From NCBI GenBank assembly GCA_005768725.1, contig VAFM01000001.1, positions 248,001-312,000 on the forward strand: a DNA stretch of 64,000 nucleotides. Reading direction: 5' to 3'. The position numbers and the translations under genes were made by a program. Shown piece after piece: positions 25,462 through 34,076 of the stretch; the first letter of the stretch is position 1, and each line of letters opens with the position of its first letter. The notes under the pieces are model-generated. The model was given only the letters and a program-made list of their open reading frames with translations, did not search any database and was not told the DNA's origin. Source of the stretch: Blastochloris viridis (lineage in GTDB: Bacteria > Pseudomonadota > Alphaproteobacteria > UBA2136 > UBA6156).

Positions 25462-26844
25462 ATGGCTGAACAATTTGATGTAGTGGTGATTGGGGCTGGT
25501 CCGGCTGGTTATGTATGTGCGATTCGTGCGGCGCAATTGGGAATGAAGGTGTGTCTGGTTGAAAAGCATTCGGCGCTTGGCGGGACCTGCTTGAACGTGG
25601 GGTGCATACCGAGCAAGGCCATGCTGGAAAGCAGCCACCGCTACCATATGATTCAGCATAGCATTCATGAACACGGGATTGACGTTTCCGGTGTGAAGCT
25701 GAACCTTGCGGCGATGATTGGCCGCAAGGATGCGGTTGTGAAGCAGTTGACCGGCGGTATTGGCATGCTGATGAAGAAGAACAAGGTAACCGTTAAGAAT
25801 GCCTGGGGCAGCGTGAAGAGCGCCGGTGTAGTTGCTTTGGACAACGGTGAAGAGCTGGCGGCGAAGAACATTATTGTGGCTGCCGGTAGTGTTCCGGTTG
25901 AGTTGCCGTTTGCCAAGTTTGACCACAAGACGATTATTGATAGTACCGATGCATTGAGCCTGGACAAAGTGCCTGAGCACCTGATTGTAATTGGGGCAGG
26001 GGTTATTGGCCTTGAAATGGGTAGCGTATGGCAGCGCCTTGGTGCCCGCGTGACCGTGATTGATATTGCAGACCGCCCGATTGCCGTAATGGATGCTGAC
26101 CTTGGTATTGAAGCCAAAAAATTGTTTGAAAAGCAAGGTTTGGAGTTTGTTCTTCAAGCTAAAGTTAAAGAAGTAGGCTCTGCCGGTAAAGTGACCGTTG
26201 AGCTGGCCGATGGCACTGTTAAGGAATTCAAGGGCGATAAAGTATTGGTGGCTGTTGGCCGCCGTGCCGCGACCCAAGGCATGAACCTTGCCGAAGCCGG
26301 TGTGAAGATGACCGAGCGCGGTGTTATTGAAATTGATAGCCACTTCCAGACTTCGGTACCCGGCATTTACGCGATTGGCGACTGCGTGCCGGGCCCGATG
26401 CTGGCCCACAAGGGTGAAGAAGAAGGTGTGGCCGTAGCCGAGCACCTAGCTGGCCAGAAGGCGCACGTGAATTACGGTGTGATTCCGAGCGTGGTTTACA
26501 CGCACCCCGAAATGGCCGGTGTGGGCCTGACCGAGGTTGAGGCGACCGAAAAGTACGGCGACGTTAAGGTTGGGAAGTTTAAATTTGTGGCCAATGGCCG
26601 TGCCTTGGCGGTGGATGAGAGTGGTGGCTTTGTGAAGGTGATTGCCCACAAGCAGACGGATGAGATTTTAGGTGTGCACATGATTGGGCACAATGTATCG
26701 GAATTGATTGCGGAAGCTGTGGTGCTGATGGAATTCAAGGCCAGTGCAGAAGACCTTGCCCGTTGCGTGCATGCCCACCCGACCATGGCCGAAGCTTTTA
26801 AGGAAGCGGGGCTGGCTGTGGATGGACGAGCTATTCACGCTTAA
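25462..26844 (+). CDS. lpd: Dihydrolipoyl dehydrogenase (E3)
   Basis: FAD enzyme that reoxidises lipoyl groups of the E2 subunit with NAD+. 460 residues. The FAD-binding GAGPAGY is near residue 11, and the redox disulfide is C43/C48 in GGTCLNVGCIPSKA. The NAD-binding GAGVIGLEMGSVW is near 180, and the second FAD motif is AIGDCVPGPMLAHKG near 310. The catalytic His-Glu pair is in HAHPTMAEA at the C-terminus. It is the last gene of the sucA-sucB operon and is followed by a strong terminator. Confidence 0.95.
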   Translation: MAEQFDVVVIGAGPAGYVCAIRAAQLGMKVCLVEKHSALGGTCLNVGCIPSKAMLESSHRYHMIQHSIHEHGIDVSGVKLNLAAMIGRKDAVVKQLTGGIGMLMKKNKVTVKNAWGSVKSAGVVALDNGEELAAKNIIVAAGSVPVELPFAKFDHKTIIDSTDALSLDKVPEHLIVIGAGVIGLEMGSVWQRLGARVTVIDIADRPIAVMDADLGIEAKKLFEKQGLEFVLQAKVKEVGSAGKVTVELADGTVKEFKGDKVLVAVGRRAATQGMNLAEAGVKMTERGVIEIDSHFQTSVPGIYAIGDCVPGPMLAHKGEEEGVAVAEHLAGQKAHVNYGVIPSVVYTHPEMAGVGLTEVEATEKYGDVKVGKFKFVANGRALAVDESGGFVKVIAHKQTDEILGVHMIGHNVSELIAEAVVLMEFKASAEDLARCVHAHPTMAEAFKEAGLAVDGRAIHA

Positions 26845-26859
26845 TGAACGAGTGAATTA

Positions 26860-26884
26860 AATGCCACCTTGGGTGGCATTTTTT
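26860..26884 (+). terminator. Intrinsic terminator of the sucA-sucB-lpd operon
   Basis: Perfect 9-bp stem aatgccacc / ggtggcatt with a 3-base loop and six T, 15 bases past the lpd stop. Confidence 0.92.
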
Positions 26885-27023
26885 ATGGCTGCAATCGTTT
26901 TTGTTGTGATTTACCTGTGGTGTGTTGCGCTGTTGCATCGGTGTAGTTTCTTTTGGTGTCGATGCGTTTTGTTTAAAGATCGTTTGTATTACGTTCCCGC
27001 GAACAAAAACGAAAGTCCCTTCC

Positions 27024-28292
27024 ATGTTTTCTCTTTCTTCTGAAGACAGCGCATATATGAAGGCCCTTGATCGGTCGCTTGCCATTATTCATTTTGATAT
27101 GAATGGTATTATTTTGTGGGCGAACGATAATTTTCTAAATGCTCTCGGGTATTCGTTGAGTGAAATTACCGGTCAGCATCATAGTTTGTTTGTGACGAAT
27201 GACTTTAAGCAAAGCACCCAATATGCCGATTTCTGGAGCCGCTTGCGCGAGGGGATATTCCAGAGTGCGCAGTATAAGCGCGTGGGGAAGGGCGGCCGCG
27301 AAGTGTTTATTGAAGCGACCTACAACCCCGTGTTTGGTCGCAATGGCAAGCCGTATAAGGTTATTAAGCTGGCGTCGGACATCACTGTTAAAACCGTGAA
27401 GATGCGTGAGGCGATTGACCGTACGCAGGCGGCGATTTCATTCAATCTGGACGGGACGGTTATTGAAGCAAACCAGAATTTTTTGCATGTCATCGGTTAT
27501 TCTCTGGACGAGATAAAAGGTAAGCACCACAGCATGTTTGTAGACCCCGCTTATAGCCATTCGGCCAAGTATCAGGAATTTTGGGCGGCGTTGAACCGTG
27601 GCGAATTTCAGGCCGGTGAGTTTGAACGTATTGGCAATGGCGGTAAGCACATTTGGATTCAGGCAAGTTACAACCCGATTTTTGACAACACCGGCAAGCC
27701 GGTGCAGGTGACCAAATATGCCACCGACATCACCCAGCAAAAGATGATGGCGCAGCAGGTATTGGAAAGCACCAATGCCGTGGCGACCGCGACGCATGAG
27801 CTTTCTGGCTCCATTACCGACATTGGCCGCAGCATGGGCCAGACGCGGGATTCCGTGCAGACCGTATCCGACCAAAGTGCCGTTGCGGGTGTGGCGATTA
27901 AGGACATGGTTTCTACTGTGGCCAACATGGGTAACTTGGTGGGGCTGATTGAGAATATTTCCGGTCAGATTAACCTGCTGGCGCTGAATGCGACGATTGA
28001 AGCGGCGCGTGCGGGTGAGGCTGGTCGCGGGTTTTCGGTTGTAGCTGACGAAGTAAAGAAGCTGGCGACCCAGACCGGTACTTCTACCACCACCATTGCT
28101 GAGGAGATTTCACGTATTCAGAAGATTTCCGGAAGTGTGTCGGAGAGCCTGGAACGCATTACATCTTTAGTTCAGGAAGCGCTGGATGGTACGAACTCGG
28201 TTGTGGCGGCGATTGAACAGCAGTCGGCCGTGACGAACGATATTTCCAATAACATGGCGGCGCTTACGAGCATTGTGAATAGGGCCGGTTAG
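27024..28292 (+). CDS. Soluble PAS-PAS methyl-accepting chemotaxis protein
   Basis: 422 residues from the ATG at 27024, no membrane helices. Two consecutive PAS domains (~10-125 and ~130-250) share the same pattern, including ANDNFLNALGYSLSEITGQH and ANQNFLHVIGYSLDEIKGKH, each ending in a PAC motif. A methyl-accepting signalling domain follows, with the CheA/CheW-contact hairpin INLLALNATIEAARAGEAGR. The PAS-PAS-MCP order resembles cytoplasmic receptors such as Pseudomonas BdlA. A sensed ligand is not evident; PAS domains often bind haem, flavin or metabolites. A longer upstream reading lacks a ribosome site. The hinge region is short and the gene is monocistronic. Confidence 0.88.
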   Translation: MFSLSSEDSAYMKALDRSLAIIHFDMNGIILWANDNFLNALGYSLSEITGQHHSLFVTNDFKQSTQYADFWSRLREGIFQSAQYKRVGKGGREVFIEATYNPVFGRNGKPYKVIKLASDITVKTVKMREAIDRTQAAISFNLDGTVIEANQNFLHVIGYSLDEIKGKHHSMFVDPAYSHSAKYQEFWAALNRGEFQAGEFERIGNGGKHIWIQASYNPIFDNTGKPVQVTKYATDITQQKMMAQQVLESTNAVATATHELSGSITDIGRSMGQTRDSVQTVSDQSAVAGVAIKDMVSTVANMGNLVGLIENISGQINLLALNATIEAARAGEAGRGFSVVADEVKKLATQTGTSTTTIAEEISRIQKISGSVSESLERITSLVQEALDGTNSVVAAIEQQSAVTNDISNNMAALTSIVNRAG

Positions 28293-28312
28293 GGCGCTTG
28301 TACGAAAGTAAG

Positions 28313-28349
28313 GGCCTGATGAGAATCAAATTCTCATCAGGCCTTTTTT
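28313..28349 (+). terminator. Intrinsic terminator of the PAS-MCP gene
   Basis: Perfect 14-bp stem ggcctgatgagaat / attctcatcaggcc with a caa loop and six T, 21 bases after the stop. Confidence 0.95.
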
Positions 28350-28372
28350 GGTGCCGTTAGTAGTATGGACGA

Positions 28373-28675
28373 TTATCGAATGCCTTCTACGCAGAGCCCG
28401 TTGCTGTGACGGCGTATGCATCTGCTTTTTCCGGTATAAAAACCGCTACCGGTCGTTGGTGTCGGCGTCATAATGGCATCCCGATCTATATAAATAGGCT
28501 GTGGCCGGGGGTAGTCTATGACCTTAATTGGTCTTGGGCGGTTGTGTTGACTGGAAGAATATCCGTCGACCGCTGCAGAAAGAAGTCCGAGTGCGACGCG
28601 CGTATCGGCGTCGGTGCAGCTGGCCAGAGGCATTGTTGTTGAAACGAGGATGATAAGATTTGCGAGCTTTCTCAT
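28373..28675 (-). CDS. Small lipoprotein
   Basis: 100 residues from the ATG with AAGGGA about 8 bases upstream. A lipoprotein signal peptide ends in the lipobox LASC (MRKLANLIILVSTTMPLASC), so the mature protein begins at Cys20. The rest is polar and Pro/Arg-rich (RPRPIKVIDYPRPQPIYI) with two cysteines near the C-terminus (SRCIRRHSNGLCVEG). Function unknown. It converges on the terminator of the chemoreceptor gene. Confidence 0.7.
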   Translation of the reverse strand: MRKLANLIILVSTTMPLASCTDADTRVALGLLSAAVDGYSSSQHNRPRPIKVIDYPRPQPIYIDRDAIMTPTPTTGSGFYTGKSRCIRRHSNGLCVEGIR

Positions 28676-28868
28676 AGGCAGTCCCTTCGACTCGAGATGG
28701 CAGAACACGGGGTGGCTAGCATGAAAAAGTGAATTTGGCGAGTAGTTTAAAGAGATTGAAACATAATTGTTCTCATCTGGCAGTACCGCAGATTTTAGAA
28801 TGGTTTGTTTTTACGGTTCGAAAATTGTCGGTTAAGCTTTTGCCATATCAACTGAAAGGCTTTCCCCC

Positions 28869-29222
28869 ATGTTTATGCCTATGGCCGGTCTTCTGCCCAT
28901 TCTCATGCTGCTGGCCAGCAATGTGTTTATGACGCTTGCATGGTATGGACATTTGAAATACCCCCATGCCTCGTTGCCGGTCGTGATTTTTGTCTCGTGG
29001 GGGATTGCGCTGTTTGAATACTGTCTGGCTGTGCCGGCGAATCGCATTGGCTATGGCTATTACACGGCGATGGAGCTTAAAACCATTCAGGAAGTTATTA
29101 CGCTCACGGTATTTATCGGTTTCTCGGCCCTTTACCTTGGCGATAAGATCACTTTTCAGCATGTGCTGGGTTTTGCGGTTATTGCGCTGGGTGGGTATTT
29201 GGTGTTTAGCGCGCCGCGGTGA
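28869..29222 (+). CDS. DUF486/DMT-type small membrane protein
   Basis: 117 residues with four hydrophobic helices, as in the DUF486 branch of the drug/metabolite transporter superfamily. Recognisable parts are ASNVFMTLAWYGHLK near the N-terminus, SWGIALFEYCLAVPANRIGY in the middle, and VIALGGYLVFSAPR at the end. Members are four-helix proteins thought to act as dimers; no substrate is established. The gene stands alone, with the S74-type chaperone fragment converging from the right. Confidence 0.85.
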   Translation: MFMPMAGLLPILMLLASNVFMTLAWYGHLKYPHASLPVVIFVSWGIALFEYCLAVPANRIGYGYYTAMELKTIQEVITLTVFIGFSALYLGDKITFQHVLGFAVIALGGYLVFSAPR

Positions 29223-29234
29223 GAAGGGGGCCAG

Positions 29235-29270
29235 AAAGACTAAAACGGGTATTCTATCGGTTTAGTCTTT
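29235..29270. terminator. Hairpin between convergent genes
   Basis: 10-bp inverted repeat aaagactaaa / tttagtcttt separated by 16 bases. It overlaps the stop codon of the leftward S74 fragment and lies just after the DUF486 gene. It probably ends both transcripts, although T-tracts are short. Confidence 0.5.
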
Positions 29271-29711
29271 CCTAGCCTGCTGACGCTTGAAGTTCTCAAA
29301 GTCATTACGGAGTGCTTGAAGGTTTTTTGAGAGAGTGTCGTTCGTGGTGCGAAGCTGGTCGTTTTCTGACTTCAACTCTTGAACGCCTTTGATCAGGACA
29401 GGTACAAGCTCGGCATAGGCGATTGTTTTGGTCGCACTGGTGTCGTTGGAAGTGGTCACGACTTCTGGGATTACCTTTTCCACCTCTTGCGCAATCAAAC
29501 CAATTTGCATGCCTTTTTGAGATTCCGAGACTTGCTCTTTCCATTGGTAGCTGACGGGGCGCAATTTCTCGATGTCGGCCAACCCGTAGGAAATATTCTG
29601 AACGTGCTTTTTGAGGCGAATATCGGAGCTTTGATGGAAGCTGGTCGCCATGACATAGCCTTGCACATCAAGCCCGATGCCGCCTGGTATGCTTTTCCAC
29701 AGAAGCATTTT
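29262..29711 (-). pseudogene. Frameshifted C-terminal peptidase S74 chaperone end of the secreted fibre
   Basis: The frame downstream of the fibre's stop contains a typical S74 intramolecular chaperone: SSDIRLKKHVQNI, LRPVSYQWKE, IGLIAQEVEKVIPEVV and a C-terminal coiled coil (LKSENDQLRTTNDTLSKNLQ). S74 domains trimerise a fibre and then cut themselves off at the Ser-Ser/Asp junction. This part lies in a different frame from the fibre. The frames join at an A5 run (T5 on the + strand, 29708-29712) with no stop in either frame across the join. One extra or missing base there would restore a single ~970-residue protein. It could be a genuine mutation, a programmed shift or a sequencing error. 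Confidence 0.75.
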
Positions 29712-32154
29712 TGTTCTCGTCAATTTTATACATGAAGCGGACGTAGTATGAGCCATCGCGCTGGAAATCGATATAACCCGCGGTATCTGGTGAACCTGCG
29801 GAGCCGCTTCGCTCCAGACGGATTCCGCCATCATTAAGAATGGAGGTTTTTGCCACACCATTACTGAAAAAAGGACTGGCCTCGACGCGGACGCTCTGAT
29901 CCAGTCGGTTGGACATCCAGTCACCCAGATAACCCAGCCAAACATTACCGTTGGACGCGATATGCATACGGTCGTTATCGGCGCTGTCACGGAAGGTGGC
30001 GATGATACCGTCGCTATTACCTGCTTTAATATATGTACGCCCAGAGTTTGCGAAATTAAAGCGATGCTGCCCTTCTGATGAGGTTATCCATTGATTTGTA
30101 TAGCGACGCAGGAAGGCATTGCTTACCCAATCACCGGGGTCGGTTAACCACAGATTGTTAGCGTAAACATTGCGGTAAGCATTCGTGTCATTGCTTTGGC
30201 TTCGGAAACGGAAGGAACCATCTGAATACATTTTAATGGCGGCGGCAGTCAGACCACTCCAATGGAAGGTAATACCAGGCGCATACGCGTTATTACCATT
30301 TTGAGCTGCGCCGACCTGATTGATTTCCCGGATTTCAAGGGGAGGGCTCCAGATGTTTTCATTGGCGGTGGTACCATAAAGGGTGAAGACGTTATCTCCG
30401 CCAAACGTGCCGCCTGCACTTATTTTACTGTTAAGGACATTGGAAAGCCAGTCGCCCGCCCATGGCATATAGAGGTTACCATCATTTTGCAGACGGGTAT
30501 TACCTAGCCATAGCGTGCCTTCCGGAATGGAGACGCTCCCGCCGAACGTGGCATCGTCGTTCGCAAGGTTAATGGTGAGCGGCCAGTAACTGCCGTTCTG
30601 GGTCCAAGTGGTTTGATTGTTAGCTGCCGAGTTGAGCACGTAGAACGTGTTAGCATTGGTATGAAGGAAGGCCGACCGGCCATCCGTATCCTGCATCGTC
30701 AGCACGGGTCCGCCATTATTAATGGTGAGGTTTCCGCCCATACTGTCGCCAGACCGCTTTACGAATGCGGTGGAGTCCAGACCGTCCAGCAGGTCGGCAT
30801 CCGCGCCAGAGCCGGCTCCATCATTAGCTGCGTGCCACACGGGTGTACCGTTGACGCGATATCCGCCTTTCACATCCCAGGTTCCACTGCGGAAATCATA
30901 AAAACCATTTACAGAGTTGTCATACGTGGCAAGCCCCATTCCAAAGTGACCCTTGAGAATGAAGTTATGGGTTGTGTAACTGGCTCCGTCTCCTGTGCCG
31001 TTGTATAGGCCGTTCGTGCCTGTACCCTGTAAAGTCAGCCCACCGGCCATACTGTCGCCAGACCGTTTTACGAAGGCGGTGGAGTCCAAACCATCCAGCA
31101 AGTCGGCATTATTTGCCGTGACATTAGTGAGACTTGTTCCATCACCTTGGAATGAAGTGGCTTTGACAGTTCCATTTACATCCAGCTTGGCGCTAGGTGT
31201 ATTCGTGCCTATGCCAACGTTACCGTCGGCCTTGATCAAAAGATGGGGGGTGCCGGAATACCAAGGGGTGATCGCCAGATCGCGAAAGTCGCCTGTGTTA
31301 GGATTGATGGGAGCCGACTGGATATAGTTTGCGTTTCCACTACTGGTAAAGCGCAGGACACCCGCGCTGTTCATTTCAAATGCAACGCCTGTACCGCTGA
31401 CGCTCAAGGTTTCCTGCGGGCTGCTGGTGCCAACCCCGATTTGACCATTCGCGTGGATGCGCATTCGTTCGGTATTGGTGGTGCGGAATACGATCGGTCC
31501 GGCTTCCTGCGTCATGAGATGCAGCCCGCCGGTGCCCCTGTGCTGGAGCCACGAATTGGCATTGGGACCCACATTGTCGCGAATGAGGCGTAAACCGTAA
31601 TCGGAATAGGTCGCGTCTCCTATAAGATCGATATAGGCGTAGTTATTAGTTGTGCGGCCGTCGCCCAGTTCAATGAAATTGGCGCCATTGCCTTGCAAGG
31701 CCAACTTACTATTACCGCCTGAACGGTGACTTACTATACCGCCTGAATCAATCGAGAGCGAAGAGGTGCCTGATACGATCCGGTCCGTGTTAGCATTTCC
31801 TGTAAAAGGAACGCCATTGATTGTGGACGTGGATATATTGTTGGTGTTGAGATTGGGAAGGTAGGAGACTACGCTGCTCATATAGCCCCAAGTTGTGCCA
31901 GCGGTGCTTAGACTGACAGAGTTGACGGTCAGACCATTCGTGAGGCCAAAGTTTCCAGTAGAGCTGACGGTGGGCGCGTAGCTCGGACAACCTATATCGC
32001 CGCGCGACGCTTCTCCGATACAGAGGCGGCCTTCATTTACTCCCATAGTAGAGCTGATTGTAGCGAGGGCACCCCAGTCGTCAGCATCGGCTGTTTGGGA
32101 AATGCCAAAATTTAAAAGCATGGCTAGAGCGATTACAACGCTTGGCAGGCGCAT
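29668..32154 (-). CDS. Large secreted tail-fibre-like protein (main frame)
   Basis: 828 residues from the ATG at 32154, which starts a normal signal peptide (MRLPSVVIALAMLLNFGISQ); a start 45 bases upstream is possible, and neither has a clear ribosome site. The N-terminal module (DWGALATISSTMG, CIGEASRGDIGCP) is shared with the partial gene at the left edge. The body is Asn/Gly/Ser/Thr-rich with phage-fibre elements, including two copies of DADLLDGLDSTAFVKRSGDS-type repeats and several GNVWLGYLGDW / GNLYMPWAGDW-type repeats. The frame ends in unrelated residues after a +1 shift near 29710, just before an S74 chaperone. Inference: a trimeric exported surface fibre rather than a phage gene, since no phage genes accompany it. 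Confidence 0.8.
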   Translation of the reverse strand: MRLPSVVIALAMLLNFGISQTADADDWGALATISSTMGVNEGRLCIGEASRGDIGCPSYAPTVSSTGNFGLTNGLTVNSVSLSTAGTTWGYMSSVVSYLPNLNTNNISTSTINGVPFTGNANTDRIVSGTSSLSIDSGGIVSHRSGGNSKLALQGNGANFIELGDGRTTNNYAYIDLIGDATYSDYGLRLIRDNVGPNANSWLQHRGTGGLHLMTQEAGPIVFRTTNTERMRIHANGQIGVGTSSPQETLSVSGTGVAFEMNSAGVLRFTSSGNANYIQSAPINPNTGDFRDLAITPWYSGTPHLLIKADGNVGIGTNTPSAKLDVNGTVKATSFQGDGTSLTNVTANNADLLDGLDSTAFVKRSGDSMAGGLTLQGTGTNGLYNGTGDGASYTTHNFILKGHFGMGLATYDNSVNGFYDFRSGTWDVKGGYRVNGTPVWHAANDGAGSGADADLLDGLDSTAFVKRSGDSMGGNLTINNGGPVLTMQDTDGRSAFLHTNANTFYVLNSAANNQTTWTQNGSYWPLTINLANDDATFGGSVSIPEGTLWLGNTRLQNDGNLYMPWAGDWLSNVLNSKISAGGTFGGDNVFTLYGTTANENIWSPPLEIREINQVGAAQNGNNAYAPGITFHWSGLTAAAIKMYSDGSFRFRSQSNDTNAYRNVYANNLWLTDPGDWVSNAFLRRYTNQWITSSEGQHRFNFANSGRTYIKAGNSDGIIATFRDSADNDRMHIASNGNVWLGYLGDWMSNRLDQSVRVEASPFFSNGVAKTSILNDGGIRLERSGSAGSPDTAGYIDFQRDGSYYVRFMYKIDENKNASVEKHTRRHRA

Positions 32155-32440
32155 TAGCAGAGGAGGGCGAGCGGCAGAAACTAAGTAGGGGGAGAGCATG
32201 CGAGATGTTAAGTGTTTATCGTTGATTTGTCAATTCGCTCACTGCCATAACATTCTTAGCAATATCATTTGTTACGGACGCCTGTTGCTCGGTAGCGGCT
32301 GCTACCATGTGCGCGCGCTCTAAAACCCCTTCGATGAGGTGTTTTATTAATACATAAGAGATTAAGGGTCTGAGGTTTTAATCTAGCGCTAAAGCGCACG
32401 AGGTTTGAATGGCTCGATCTCTTCAGGCGCGCATAAAGGA
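32155..32440. other. Intergenic region upstream of the fibre gene
   Basis: 286 bases between the fibre start and the tRNA-Arg terminator. It is relatively AT-rich around 32210-32270 and 32340-32380, consistent with the fibre promoter. I see no open frame with a ribosome site and no stable RNA structure. Confidence 0.4.
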
Positions 32441-32460
32441 AAAACCCCTCTGGCGAGGGG
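32441..32460 (-). terminator. Intrinsic terminator of tRNA-Arg
   Basis: 6-bp GC stem cccctc / gagggg with a tggc loop. Read leftward it is followed by ttttt, and it lies 16 bases beyond the tRNA 3' end. Confidence 0.85.
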
Positions 32461-32476
32461 CTTTAGAAGCTTTAAA

Positions 32477-32553
32477 TGGCGCGCCCGAAGAGATTCGAAC
32501 TCCTGACCCTCAGATTCGTAGTCTGATACTCTATCCAGCTGAGCTACGGGCGC
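32477..32553 (-). tRNA. tRNA-Arg (ACG)
   Basis: 77 nt. The acceptor stem GCGCCCG/CGGGCGC, D-arm AGCTCAGCTGGATAGAG, anticodon loop CTACGAA (ACG) and T-loop TTCGAAT are all present, with CCA encoded. Confidence 0.97.
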
Positions 32554-32613
32554 GTTGAGGTGTGGGTATCAAACCCTTTTACCTGCGTCAAGCGTTTCTG
32601 TTAGTATGTTCTC

Positions 32614-33261
32614 ATGAAATCGCAAAAAAAGACTGGGCCGGTCGCGGCCGACCCCCGGGAGACAGATGTCGTTAACTGGGCTTCTACCTTCTTTATGACT
32701 TTGATTTTAACAGGTTTATTGACTATCTGGGGTGGCGAATGGGCTGGTCAGCATGCGCCTTTGGTGCTGGCGCTGATGCTTTTGGCCTATGTGCTTTCTA
32801 TGTTAGCCGTGATTGACGTGCGCTACGGGATTCTGCCCCATATGCTGACCGGTACTCTTTTTGTGCTGGGTGTGGCCCTTGCGCCGACTTTTGGCCACAC
32901 CTACGGCATGGCCGCCCTGAGCGGTGCGGTGGCGTTTGGCGGGCTTTTACTGTGTGCGATGATCACGCGGGTGCTGACGGGAAAAGACTCGCTGGGCGGC
33001 GGCGACCTGTGGCTGGTGCTGGGTTTAGGAGCGTGGATCGGGTTGGCCGGGTTGCCGTTGTTTTTGATGGCGACGGCGGTGACCGGCGGGATTTCGGTCG
33101 GTCTTAAATGCTGGCTGACCCAAGGATATGCCGTGATAACCGAGCATGAGGCCCAGAAATTCGCCTTTGGCCCGGCCCTGTGTGCGGCGGGCTGGCTGGC
33201 GGTTTTGTACGGTGACTGGTACTGGCGCGTGATGGATATGCTTATTGCGCCAGCAGCTTAA
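32614..33261 (+). CDS. Type IV prepilin peptidase-like protease (catalytic half only)
   Basis: Membrane aspartic protease that cleaves prepilin leader peptides. 215 residues, about six to seven hydrophobic segments. The two catalytic aspartates are seen in AVIDVRYGILP (~residue 69) and in the GxGD-type motif LGGGDLWLVLGLGAWIG (~130). The N-terminal methyltransferase domain with its Cys zinc motif is absent, as in CpaA/TadV-type peptidases. No pilin or secretion genes are adjacent. It is followed by a nucleotidyltransferase gene after 37 bases. Confidence 0.85.
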   Translation: MKSQKKTGPVAADPRETDVVNWASTFFMTLILTGLLTIWGGEWAGQHAPLVLALMLLAYVLSMLAVIDVRYGILPHMLTGTLFVLGVALAPTFGHTYGMAALSGAVAFGGLLLCAMITRVLTGKDSLGGGDLWLVLGLGAWIGLAGLPLFLMATAVTGGISVGLKCWLTQGYAVITEHEAQKFAFGPALCAAGWLAVLYGDWYWRVMDMLIAPAA

Positions 33262-33298
33262 TTGATTCTTCAATAGGTTGAGCGTAGCGTCCTGCACG

Positions 33299-33991
33299 AT
33301 GAAAGCGATTTTCGAAGAAATTCAGCCTCTGGTAGAGGCTTTGCGGCCCCATGAGGTGCGTGTGGTAGGTGGTGCGGTACGTGCTTGGCTGCGCAAAGAC
33401 CCGTTGACCGGTATTGATATTGATATAGCTGTGGCCGCGACCCCTGACGAGATTGAGCATAAGCTGCATGCTGCGGGGATTGTGACGACCGATGATGGCA
33501 AGCGCTGGGGCACCATTACCGCCCACCTGAATGGCCAGACCTATGAGATGACGGCGCTGCGGACGGATGAGTATATGCCGGGCTCGCGCTACCCCACCGT
33601 GAAATTCGGGGTGGATTGGGAGACCGATGCGGCGCGCCGTGATTTTACGATGAATGCCATTTATGTGGATGAACATGATGAGATCTATGACCCGTACAAC
33701 GGGGTGGATGATTTGAAGAACGGCATTGTGCGGTTTATTGGTGAGCCGGAGAAGCGTTTGGCGGAAGACCCGCTGCGGTTATACCGTTTTTGGCGGTTTT
33801 GTGCGATTTACGGGGTAGGGGGTGTGACCTCGGACGTGATCGAGTGCAGCCGTAATGCTTTGGCGGGGCTGTTTTCGGCCTCCCGCAACCGCCGGGGCGA
33901 GGAGTGGCGCAAGATCGCTGAGGCACCGCAGGGTGGTACCGTGCTGACCGAACTTGAGCGGCATGGGCTGCTTGAGGATATGGTGGTTTAG
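33299..33991 (+). CDS. CCA-adding/poly(A) polymerase-type nucleotidyltransferase, short form
   Basis: 230 residues. The head domain is complete: the nucleotide-binding VRVVGGAVRAWL, the catalytic aspartates in GIDIDIAV, AARRDFTMNAIYVDE, and the motif AEDPLRLYRFWRFC. The sequence stops soon after the neck, so the body and tail that grip tRNA in CCA-adding enzymes (~370-420 residues) are missing. There is no sign of a frameshift; the stop is followed by a terminator. It may be a truncated cca or a dedicated nucleotidyltransferase. All tRNAs in the window already encode CCA, so only repair would be needed. Confidence 0.82.
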   Translation: MKAIFEEIQPLVEALRPHEVRVVGGAVRAWLRKDPLTGIDIDIAVAATPDEIEHKLHAAGIVTTDDGKRWGTITAHLNGQTYEMTALRTDEYMPGSRYPTVKFGVDWETDAARRDFTMNAIYVDEHDEIYDPYNGVDDLKNGIVRFIGEPEKRLAEDPLRLYRFWRFCAIYGVGGVTSDVIECSRNALAGLFSASRNRRGEEWRKIAEAPQGGTVLTELERHGLLEDMVV

Positions 33992-34009
33992 CTAAGTCAT
34001 TAAGATCAC

Positions 34010-34038
34010 TAAGGCCCCTCCATAAAGGAAGGGCCTTA
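34010..34038 (+). terminator. Probable terminator after the nucleotidyltransferase gene
   Basis: 8-bp stem taaggccc / gggcctta with a 13-base loop that can pair further, 18 bases past the stop. The T-tract is weak. Confidence 0.6.
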
Positions 34039-34042
34039 ATTG

Positions 34043-34070
34043 TTGACAGTTCAACCACAGAGTGTATTCT
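34043..34070 (+). promoter_or_regulatory. Sigma-70-type promoter of an antisense transcript
   Basis: TTGACA (34043-34048), a 16-bp spacer, then TATTCT (34065-34070). The -35 is perfect and the -10 has four of six consensus bases. Nothing on the + strand downstream looks like a normal gene until a strong terminator, so this promoter appears to drive an RNA. Confidence 0.65.
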
Positions 34071-34076
34071 GATTTT

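Noticed and set aside
26922..27023. N-terminal extension of the PAS chemoreceptor
   Set aside because: No ribosome site and it begins right after the lpd terminator; a hydrophobic stretch there is probably chance.
29262..32154. Prophage origin of the fibre gene
   Set aside because: It has a bacterial signal peptide, a paralogue at the window start, and no phage structural, lysis or integrase genes nearby.
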